Source: an uncultured Pelagibacteraceae bacterium (GTDB lineage: Bacteria; Pseudomonadota; Alphaproteobacteria; Pelagibacterales; Pelagibacteraceae). Taken from it: a stretch of DNA of 64,000 nt. The position numbers were made by a program, and so were the translations under genes. Location: positions 62,001-126,000 of the forward strand of contig CACNPC010000004.1 of NCBI GenBank assembly GCA_902622245.1. Direction: 5' to 3'. Positions 37,230-45,400 of the stretch are shown here, one piece after another; the stretch's first letter is position 1; each line of letters opens with the position of its first letter. The notes under the pieces are model-generated. The model made no database searches. It was not told where the DNA came from and saw nothing but the letters and a program-made list of their open reading frames with translations.

Positions 37230-38475
37230 ATAAATTTTTTGCTATTTTAGAAATTACACCAACATTAACAGCATTTCCTATTGTATTATAAAAATTCTCA
37301 TCTCCTTCTGGGTAACTTTTTATTCCTTTAAAACCTTGAATATTTAAACATTCTTCGTGAGATAAATATCTATTTTTCCATGGTAAATACGGAACTTGGC
37401 ATACCGATGATGAAATTAAAGTTGGTGAATTTTTATTTCTTCTTATTCTTACTCCAGAAGCTCTGAATGTTACAATCTTCTTTCTTAAGCTAAATCCATC
37501 TCCTTGGCAATTCCATTCTAATTTTTGATAAGCCTCAAATTCCAATTTAATTATCTCAGGTAAAATTTTATCAACCCAAGATTTATTTATTTTATAAAAT
37601 TCTCTACTTCTCTTAATCATTTTTATTTTCCAGTCAGGAAATTTTTTTGTTTTTACTCTTGCATATTTTGGAATTAATTCAAAAATCTCTGTCTTTTTCT
37701 TATTTAATTTTACCCCAAAAGATCCTTTTGAATTTCTCAAAGCCTTAATTTTAGATGAAAAGGGAGTTTCGTTTTCATACGGATATGTTGCACCAAATTC
37801 CATGGCCCATAAGGGATTTGGTAAATATGTCTTCTTTGGTATTTTTTTTAGAAAGTATTTCCAGACATTTAATATATTTTGTTTTTTTTCAGTCAATCTT
37901 TTATTTTTCTTTGGTTTTGATACCAAAAATTTTTTTAAGTTTGGTTTAGTTTTATATTTTTTTGGCCACTCAAAACTATCAAGCTTATTTTGCTTTGCAA
38001 CAATGTAAAGTCTATCTCTTGTCTGTGGAATTTTAAAATCAACTGGAGATAATATTTTTTGATCTACATCATAATTTAAATTTTCTATTTGTTTTTTCAT
38101 AAAATTCCAAGTTTCTCCATTATTATGATTAAGTAAGTTTGGAACATTTTCTAGAAATAAATATTTAGGTTTGTGATATTTAATTATTTTAATTAATTGA
38201 AAAAACATTTTACCAGCAACTTTATGACTAAATCCATTTGCATATCCTGCTTTTGAAAATGGCTGACAAGGAAATCCTGCACACAATATGTCATGTTTAG
38301 GAACATTTTTTGGTTTAATTTTTGTAATATCTCCTTCTGGATTTATATTAAAATTTTCTTCATAATGACGTCGTAAATACTTCTCTATTTCACATGCAAA
38401 AACACATTCGTGACCTAAATCGCTTAAAGCAAGGTGAAATCCCCCCAATCCTGCAAATAAATCTATAAATTTCAT
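37201..38475 (-). CDS. DNA (cytosine-5) methyltransferase
   Basis: This 424-residue Dcm-type enzyme has motif I DLFAGLGGFHLAL, motif IV AGFPCQPFSKAG with the catalytic Cys, motif VI FLENVPNL, motif VIII PQTRDRLYIVA, a target-recognition region of about 150 residues, motif IX-like NSPTLISS and motif X YNTIGNAVNV. It methylates C5 of cytosine in an unknown site. It faces the four-gene MORC/Z1/nuclease operon and overlaps its end, so it is the likely protective methylase of that system. Confidence 0.92.
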   Translation of the reverse strand: MKFIDLFAGLGGFHLALSDLGHECVFACEIEKYLRRHYEENFNINPEGDITKIKPKNVPKHDILCAGFPCQPFSKAGYANGFSHKVAGKMFFQLIKIIKYHKPKYLFLENVPNLLNHNNGETWNFMKKQIENLNYDVDQKILSPVDFKIPQTRDRLYIVAKQNKLDSFEWPKKYKTKPNLKKFLVSKPKKNKRLTEKKQNILNVWKYFLKKIPKKTYLPNPLWAMEFGATYPYENETPFSSKIKALRNSKGSFGVKLNKKKTEIFELIPKYARVKTKKFPDWKIKMIKRSREFYKINKSWVDKILPEIIKLEFEAYQKLEWNCQGDGFSLRKKIVTFRASGVRIRRNKNSPTLISSSVCQVPYLPWKNRYLSHEECLNIQGFKGIKSYPEGDENFYNTIGNAVNVGVISKIAKNLFNLENTSKK

Positions 38476-38547
38476 AAGAATCGTAAAAGCTTATATTATA
38501 AGATTTTATTAGAAATGGTTTTAAAAAATTAAGGTTATTAAATAAAT

Positions 38548-38667
38548 ATGGATGAAAAATCTGAAATTTCAGAAAAAGTTTTTAATTCAGAAAAATTAAT
38601 TGAAAAATGGGAAAAAATAAAAGCCCTTGAAGTAAAGAAGATGTCCAAGACGCAAGGTGTGGTGTAA
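38548..38667 (+). CDS. possible 39-aa peptide or gene remnant
   Basis: ATG 38548 opens a 39-codon frame (MDEKSEISEKVFNSEKLIEK, then WEKIKALEVKKMSK) that is charged and helical. Just after residue 30, a second frame runs on past its stop (VQDARCGVRGIITKK to 38690). A frameshifted remnant of a slightly longer small protein is therefore possible. Nothing else is coding between the methyltransferase start (38475) and the exonuclease (38740). Confidence 0.25.
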   Translation: MDEKSEISEKVFNSEKLIEKWEKIKALEVKKMSKTQGVV

Positions 38668-38739
38668 GAGGCATTATTACTAAAAAGTAGAAATACTAAA
38701 ATTATTGATTTAATCAATTGTCTCAAATATTAAAGACAT

Positions 38740-39423
38740 ATGAAGTGGAACAGAAAATTTAATTATCCAACATCTACAAGAGCTCTTTATAATGGTAAAC
38801 GTCTATATGATGTTAATAATGAAAAATTACCATCCGTCACAACAATACTCGCTGCCACAAAGCCACAAGAAGAAATAGATTCTTTAAATAGATGGCGTGA
38901 AAAAGTAGGCCACAAACAAGCAGATATAATTTCAAGAGAAGCCACTGAGCGTGGTTCTAGCATGCACGATTACATTGAAAAATTCTTGTTAGGAAAACTT
39001 AATCTTGATTTATTAGGAGATAACACAAGAGAAAGAATGATGGCAGATCAGATTATTGAGAATGGTTTGAGAAATAGACTTCAAGAAATATGGGGCTGCG
39101 AATCAACTTTATATTATCCTGGAAAATACGCTGGTGCTGCAGATTGTATTGGTGTTTATGAAAATTATCAAAGTCTTATTGATTTCAAACAATCGAATAA
39201 ACCACGAAAACATGAATGGAATACTACATATTATATGCAATTGGGTGCTTATTCACTTGCTCATAACACTGTCTATGGAACCCATATAAATCAAGGGGTT
39301 ATATTAGTTTGTACAAAAGATAATACTTTTCAAAGATTCGTAATTTATGGTGATGAGCTTAAAGAATATCAAAATAAGTTTTTGGAAAGAGTAGAACAAT
39401 ATTATTCACAAAAAAAAATTTAA
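38740..39423 (+). CDS. phage-like PD-(D/E)XK exonuclease (MGME1-like)
   Basis: The 227-residue protein begins NRKFNYPTSTRALYNGKRLY and contains LPSVTTILAATKP, EATERGSSMHDYIE and the nuclease core YAGAADCIGVY followed by SLIDFKQSNKPRKHEW, then YYMQLGAY. The Asp plus D-F-K pair is the metal/catalytic pattern of the RecB-like family that includes MGME1. The SVTTIL...RWREKVG layout is typical of exonucleases in T4-like cyanophages, which suggests phage origin. The family call is by recall of that layout. Confidence 0.72.
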   Translation: MKWNRKFNYPTSTRALYNGKRLYDVNNEKLPSVTTILAATKPQEEIDSLNRWREKVGHKQADIISREATERGSSMHDYIEKFLLGKLNLDLLGDNTRERMMADQIIENGLRNRLQEIWGCESTLYYPGKYAGAADCIGVYENYQSLIDFKQSNKPRKHEWNTTYYMQLGAYSLAHNTVYGTHINQGVILVCTKDNTFQRFVIYGDELKEYQNKFLERVEQYYSQKKI

Positions 39424-39431
39424 ATTTTTTA

Positions 39432-39460
39432 TTGACTTTAAAAATTACGTAATATATAGT
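39432..39460 (+). promoter_or_regulatory. sigma-70-type promoter for the rmuC operon
   Basis: TTGACT (39432-39437) and TATAGT (39455-39460) are separated by exactly 17 nt, close to the -35/-10 consensus. Transcription would begin near 39467, giving a leader of about 175 nt before the rmuC ATG at 39644. The same leader contains the repeated hairpins noted separately. Confidence 0.65.
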
Positions 39461-39479
39461 TTATACACTAAATAAATTA

Positions 39480-39617
39480 GTACTTGTTTAGATCTAGTGA
39501 AATTTAGTCCTTTCTTTTCATTCAATCTAAACAACCTAATTTATTTTAAACGAAGGTACTAGTTTAGATCCTGAGTTATCCTTTCTACTCGCTTTCTAAA
39601 CTCATATTTAAACTAGT
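39480..39617 (+). repeat. leader with tandem hairpin repeats and alternative pairings
   Basis: A 15-nt unit (GTACTTGTTTAGATC at 39480-39494) recurs with one mismatch at 39556-39570. Each copy starts a hairpin. TTGTTTAGAT (39484-39493) pairs with ATCTAAACAA (39525-39534), and AGTTTAGA (39561-39568) pairs with TCTAAACT (39595-39602). Both loops contain TCCTTTCT. The second unit's ACTAGTTTA (39558-39566) can instead pair with TAAACTAGT (39609-39617), which excludes the second hairpin. It lies downstream of a good promoter and just upstream of rmuC, with AGAGGAAAAG as ribosome-binding site. Confidence 0.55.
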
Positions 39618-39643
39618 CCTCGTTAACAAAAAAAGAGGAAAAG

Positions 39644-40540
39644 ATGTTTGAATATTTAATAATTGGCGGTTTAGCTGTTGTAGTAATCTTTGCTTTTTTG
39701 ATTTATCAAAAAATAGGCTCAAAAAACAAGGAAAATACTGATGAAATCGGTCTTAGCGATATCAAAGAGAGGCTAGGGAATATTGAAAATGCCCAACAAG
39801 CAATCGAGAAATTAAACGAAAAAATCATAGATTTTGAAAATATTTTCAACAATAAGACTAAAAGAGGAAAGCTTGGAGAGGAGTATTTAGAAGAAATTGT
39901 CAAAGATACATTAGTTGCAAAACATCATTCATTTCAACACACCTTATCAAATAATAAACGAGTAGATTGTCTATTAACTTTCGGTACAACAAATGAAAAT
40001 ATTTGTATCGACTCAAAGTTTGTTTGGGATAATTATGAAAAATATTTTAAAGAAACTGATGAGGATAAAAAAACTCAATATCTTAAAGAATTTGAAAAAG
40101 ATTTAAATAATCATATTAAAGCAATATCAGAAAAATACATTGTTACAGGAGAAACCGCTCAATTAGCAATTATGTTTATAGGTTCTGAGGGTGTTTTTAG
40201 AGCCATTGAGGACATATCTGAGGATTTTATTAAGGAAGCACGTAAGAAAAATGTGATCATTGCTTCGCCAAATACACTATGGGCATTCTTGAGAACTTAC
40301 AAATTACTTATTCAAAACAGAGAAATGTATGAGCAAACTCATGTTATCCAAAAAGAAGTTTCAGAATTATCAAAAGTTATTAATGCTTTTGAAAAAGGTT
40401 TTAAAGATTTAGAAAATAGACATAATAAAAATTCTGAAACAATCCAGGATTTAAAAACTTCGGTAAGTAAAATTACAAATACTTCACAGAAAATACAAAA
40501 CCTAGACTTAGAAAATAAAAAAACAGGAGAACAGAAATAA
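39644..40540 (+). CDS. rmuC: RmuC-like DNA recombination/nuclease protein
   Basis: The 298-residue protein has an N-terminal membrane helix (YLIIGGLAVVVIFAFLIYQK), a coiled coil, the RmuC domain starting KRGKLGEEYLEEIVKDTL with NNKRVDCLLTFG and ICIDSKFVWDNYEKYF (PD-(D/E)XK-like Asp...D-S-K), and a C-terminal coiled coil. RmuC limits recombination at inverted repeats and has been linked to defence. It is shorter than the E. coli protein. Its TAA shares a base with the next ATG. Confidence 0.82.
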   Translation: MFEYLIIGGLAVVVIFAFLIYQKIGSKNKENTDEIGLSDIKERLGNIENAQQAIEKLNEKIIDFENIFNNKTKRGKLGEEYLEEIVKDTLVAKHHSFQHTLSNNKRVDCLLTFGTTNENICIDSKFVWDNYEKYFKETDEDKKTQYLKEFEKDLNNHIKAISEKYIVTGETAQLAIMFIGSEGVFRAIEDISEDFIKEARKKNVIIASPNTLWAFLRTYKLLIQNREMYEQTHVIQKEVSELSKVINAFEKGFKDLENRHNKNSETIQDLKTSVSKITNTSQKIQNLDLENKKTGEQK

Positions 40541-41979
40541 TGAATTATGTAATATGGGATGTAGAGACAGATAGTGCTGATACTAATTATGCAACTATAA
40601 TTGAAATTGGTGCGTTACTTTTAGATGAAAATTTCAGAGAAAAAGAGAGGTTTAGTGCACGATGTAGAATCCCTCAAGATCGTGTTCCTTCCGCAACAGC
40701 TTTATGTGTTAACCGTTCAAGTATTGATTTACTTACAAAACAAAATCTTAGTCATTATCAGATGCTTAATCAAATTGAAGCTAAATTCAAAGAATGGTCT
40801 CCTGCAACTTTCCTAGGGTACAGTTCAATTAATTTTGACGATGAAGTGATAAGGAAAGAATTTTTTAAAACTTTAAGAGAACCTTACATTACAAATACAA
40901 AAGGAAATGTTAGACATGATGCTTTAAATATTGTTAGAGCTGCTTTTGCAGTTAATCCAGATGTTTTAAATACTGAATTAAATCAGAAAGGAAATATTTC
41001 AATGAAGTTAGAGTCTCTTGGAAGAATGAATGGATACGATACAGAAGCAGCACACTCAGCTTTATTTGACAGTGAACTTTGTGGGAAAATACTTTCAGAG
41101 ATAAAAAAAAAGCAAACTAATCTTTGGGACGATTATTTAAGAACGAGTAGTAAACAATCTGTTGAAGAAATAATCAAAAATGAAACAATTTTAACAATTA
41201 ACGAATACTTTTATTCACGAAGTCGTCTTTATCTAGTCGCACCTCTTCATCCAAGCAACTGTATACATCCAGTTTATAAATGGGGCCAGGCCGTTGATAT
41301 TAGGATAGATGTGGAACCATTATTTAAACTTTCTTATCAAGAACTTAAGAAAGAAATGCTAAAGACGCCAAAATTTTTGCGGACGATCCGGTCTAACAAA
41401 GCGCCGATTATAATTGATGCAAGTTACGGAATGAAAGTTGAACCATATAATGCAATTGGTCCTGAATTGTTAAGGAAGAGAGCTGAGATGGTCAAATCAA
41501 ATGCTAAGTTTGCTCAAGATGTATGTAATATTTTAAAAGAAAATGCAGAGGAAAAAATGCAAACATCATCACAAGAAGACATAGAACCTGAAGAGAGTAT
41601 CTACAGCAAGTTTGCAACAGATAAAGATAAATTTTTATTTCCAAAATTTCATGCAGCAGATTGGAAAGAAAAATTCTCAATGTTAGAGAAATTTGAAGAT
41701 CAAAGAATGAAATATTTTGGTGAAAAATTAATATTTAATGAAGCCCCAGAAATTCTTCCTGAGACCACTCAAAAAAAAATAAAAAAACAAATTAAAGATA
41801 GATTATTTTCTATGAATAAAGAGAAATGGCTTACACTTCCTGCAGCAGAAAATGAAATTGATAACTTGAGAGAAAATAAGCAACTATTTTCATTCAAATC
41901 AGAAGAAGAAAAATTAAATTTTTTAGAAGATATAGATAAATATTATAAATTTTTAAGAGACAAATATGAGAGCGCTTAA
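40540..41979 (+). CDS. exodeoxyribonuclease I-like 3'-5' exonuclease (DEDDh)
   Basis: This 479-residue protein matches ExoI (SbcB) in length and domain order. The exonuclease I residues are WDVETDSAD (Asp7, Glu9), exonuclease II is SINFDDEVIRKEFF, and exonuclease III is TEAAHSALFDSELC (His and Asp). A C-terminal helical/SH3-like part follows, with WGQAVDIRIDVEPLF. ExoI degrades single-stranded DNA from the 3' end. It is co-transcribed with rmuC. The first motif differs from the YDYETFG seen in E. coli ExoI, so I leave out the symbol. Confidence 0.8.
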   Translation: MNYVIWDVETDSADTNYATIIEIGALLLDENFREKERFSARCRIPQDRVPSATALCVNRSSIDLLTKQNLSHYQMLNQIEAKFKEWSPATFLGYSSINFDDEVIRKEFFKTLREPYITNTKGNVRHDALNIVRAAFAVNPDVLNTELNQKGNISMKLESLGRMNGYDTEAAHSALFDSELCGKILSEIKKKQTNLWDDYLRTSSKQSVEEIIKNETILTINEYFYSRSRLYLVAPLHPSNCIHPVYKWGQAVDIRIDVEPLFKLSYQELKKEMLKTPKFLRTIRSNKAPIIIDASYGMKVEPYNAIGPELLRKRAEMVKSNAKFAQDVCNILKENAEEKMQTSSQEDIEPEESIYSKFATDKDKFLFPKFHAADWKEKFSMLEKFEDQRMKYFGEKLIFNEAPEILPETTQKKIKKQIKDRLFSMNKEKWLTLPAAENEIDNLRENKQLFSFKSEEEKLNFLEDIDKYYKFLRDKYESA

Positions 41980-41981
41980 AT

Positions 41982-42416
41982 ATGATTAAAAAAATTTTTA
42001 AATTATTCAAAAAGAAAACAAAATTTAAAAAAAAGATTGAGAAAGGTAATAAGGCAGAAGTAATCAATTTTATTAATAAGTCAAAAAAAAATAACAAAAT
42101 TCAAACAAATGCCGATGAAGCAAGGAAAATGGATAATCTTGCTCAAGAATTAGTAGAAAACTACTTGAGAGCATCTAGAAAAAGCTTTTTAGATATGGGA
42201 TATTGTTTTTACTTATTTTTATTTAGGGTTTTACAAAGAATGATTTTTCAATTTAGTTACCCAGTTTACAGACATTATCTAAAAGCAACATGTAAAGAAA
42301 TTTTAAACAACCATAAAGAATGGCTTCATGAGTTCAAAGAATGGGATAAGGCACCTACGGAAGGCAATCTAATTGGAGAGAAAAAAAAGGATAGTGACAA
42401 CGATACTTTACACTAA
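41982..42416 (+). CDS. hypothetical protein, 144 aa
   Basis: No family is recognised. The N-terminus is strongly basic (MIKKIFKLFKKKTKFKKKIE). A helical middle follows, including an aromatic, moderately hydrophobic stretch at about 70-93 (GYCFYLFLFRVLQRMIFQFS), and the tail is acidic (DSDNDTLH). It starts 2 nt after the ExoI-like gene and ends 3 nt before the giant LRR gene, so it is part of that operon. Confidence 0.6.
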   Translation: MIKKIFKLFKKKTKFKKKIEKGNKAEVINFINKSKKNNKIQTNADEARKMDNLAQELVENYLRASRKSFLDMGYCFYLFLFRVLQRMIFQFSYPVYRHYLKATCKEILNNHKEWLHEFKEWDKAPTEGNLIGEKKKDSDNDTLH

Positions 42417-42419
42417 AAT

Positions 42420-45400
42420 ATGAAAAAAAATAAAGATCCATATCCTATTACAGATGTATATCATGTAACTGATACATTGGTAGATGGTGCAACAGTAGTT
42501 GTAACTGATCTTTGCGATAATCTTTCAAATAATATTGATACAGACACTGAGAATATTTTAAGTGATACAAAACAAATAAATTCAAAAAAATTTAATTCCA
42601 TTTCAGTTTCAAATGGAGCAGATGGTGCATATCCTGTTTGGTTAGGAGTTGATAAAAATAATAAAGTTAGAAAAATATTTGCCGAAACATCTGGTGGAAG
42701 TTTTGCATGGGGTGAAAAACACAAAACCCTTGTGTCTTGGAGTTGGAACAAAGAAGACATGAATGATCAATTTTTCACCAAAGGAAAGATTGATAAAAAA
42801 GTTAAAAGAGAAAAACTTTTTGATATGAAAGTAACCTCAGGTGCAATAGCAGTTGCCGACCACGGTGGAAATTTTAGATTTGAACATCATGAAATTTTAA
42901 ATGAATCTTTAGATGATAAATATTTTAAAAAAGAAAACATTTTTCAAAATAATTATCCAATTGGATTATTTAAATTTAAATATGGTGCTGAAGCTAAATC
43001 AGAAACTTCATCATTCGCAACTTCCTCTATGCATGACGATAAGGTTTTTCATTTAAATGAATACAGAAATAGAACTTATGTTGAGTTTCTAAGCAACCTA
43101 TTAGATGATACCTGTTACCCTACTAAATATATTTTTGAAGAATACCTAGAAGAAACATTGGGATATAGAGATATTGTCGAATTAAAAGTAAATGATAAAA
43201 AAATTTCAGCAAATTATTTATCTGACAGGCTTCCAAAGGCATTACAAATTTTAAGAAAACAAACAAAAATATTATTTAAAGACAATTTTAAAGAAGTTTA
43301 CGAAATAAGAAAAAATCAATTTGAAAATCTAATATTTACAATAATAAGAGACATTGAACCTCAAGAATTAGACCTACCAAGTTTTGGAAAGAAAAAGCCG
43401 AAAAAAAATGAAAAAAAGGTTGAGAACAAACTAACTGTCGAAACAGGTGGTCTACCTTACATTCAAGAAACTTTTTACAATGGTTTTAAACTTAAAGAAG
43501 AACCAACTCTAGAACACTCAGTTACAATTCCAATTAAAAATGGAAATTACCCCTGCTATGTACATTCGTATCCTGATAAAAGTGATGATGAATATGATTT
43601 TAATTATGTAAAAATAGTAGTCGAGGGGATTGAAGGTTGTTATTTAAGCCGAGATCAAAAAGGAAAATTAGTTTTTAATAAAAGACAAAAAGAGAGCTCC
43701 TTCATTAAAGAACATATAAAAAATAAATCTAAAACTATTTCATTAGATCAAATTGTACTTAGAAATTCAGAAAATTTAGACGAATTAAGCAGGATTGATT
43801 TTGTAGAAGAATTAGAATTGCATGGATTAAAAAATATTAAAAATTGGAACGGTCTATCTAAGTTAAAAAATCTCAAAACATTGAAATTAGTTTCATGTGA
43901 AATTCAAAGTGACCAAAGTGAAAATTTTTTTAAAAATCTTTACTCTTTAAAAAATTTAATAAAATTTTCAATTGATGATAGCTGTTCTTTATCATTACCT
44001 AAAAAGAAATTATCTAATAATTTATATTTTAAGAAACTAAAATTATTTGAAATTGATTTCAGAAAAGATTGGAAAAAAAACACCAGTGAAACTAAACCAG
44101 ACCATCAAGGTTATGGTAATGAAAATTTATATTTCTTAAATTTTTATCTCTTAAATATTTCCAATTTTCCAAATTTTGAAAAATTTAAAAGTTTAGAAAT
44201 AATAAACCTTTATAATATTTTTGATGAAGACGAACCAAATGGTAATTTATTTGGTTATAGATATGGATTAAGTACATTTGAAAAAATTGGTAAACTTATT
44301 AAGAATTCAAAAAATTTAAAAGAAGTTTGGCTACACGGTTTCAAATTTCAAGGTGATATTAGCTTATATTCAAACAGAGTATCCAGGTGTTTAAATGCAT
44401 TAAATACAAAAAAAAATATATTAATTAATGGAAAAAAAATACAAGAAAATAAAATTAATTTTAAAGATGTAAATTCAATAGAACTCATCAGTAAAGTCGA
44501 GGAGTATCATAATTCTAAGATAATTTCTTTTGAAAAAGATAAACTTACTCTTAGTTATTTTTCAATTTTATCGGATGAAAATAAAGATTTCCAAAAAAAA
44601 ATATTTAAACAAAAGCCTGAGGAAATAATAATAAATCCAACCTATCAATTTGTTAGAAGTGAAATGATGTATGGAGATACATTTAAACCATTTAATAAAC
44701 ACGTTTCTCAAAACAAAAATTTAAAAAGGCTATTTTTTAAATTTGATAACAAAATTGTCGATGATGATTGGGGAGATCTTGCTGGGTCTTGGTCTGAATG
44801 GGAGTGCAGAAGTTTTTGTCAGTATATAAATGATCTCCTAATATTAAATAAAAATTTAAAAATTTTCATAGATATTCCCAATCTTAATGAGGAATTAAAA
44901 GATCTTGAAAATATCTCAAAATATATCTTGTTGTTTGAGTATTCTATAATTTTAAGTGAGAAAAAAGAGACACGTAACAGATTAATATTTAAGCAATTAC
45001 TTAATAAAGAAGTTAAACAAATAATTGATAAATACTTATTAGAAGTAGTGGATACTTTAGTTGTAATTGAGGATAATTACGGATGGAACGACTCTACCAG
45101 TGTAAGAAATATTGAATTTTTAGATAGGTTTCAGTTTGAAGACGCTAGCCCATTTAAAATTAACATAAATACTAAGTCAATTAATCTTAGTTATGATGGA
45201 GAAAAGCCGTATGAAAAAGAAAGTAGATTTTTACAAGAAATGTTTGAGGATGATTTCTGGACTTATTCAGATGCAAAATTTTATCACTTTCTAAATGATA
45301 AAATCGAGGGAAATAGCTATGATAAACCAATAATTTTAGTTAAACAAAAATATCTAGATCAATTAAAAACAACAATTTTTAAAAATATTAAACACTACTT

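Noticed and set aside
38538-38726. Minus-strand open frame of 62 codons
   Set aside because: It is a shadow in an A+T-rich gap with no ribosome-binding site or recognisable composition, and it overlaps the plus-strand small frame.
39480-39617. rmuC leader repeats as a CRISPR or attachment site
   Set aside because: There are only two direct copies at 76-nt spacing with internal pairing partners, and no integrase nearby. A leader RNA fits better.
42461-42760. Minus-strand 99-codon frame opposite the LRR gene start
   Set aside because: It lacks any family motif and lies fully opposite the conserved N-terminal blocks of the plus-strand gene.
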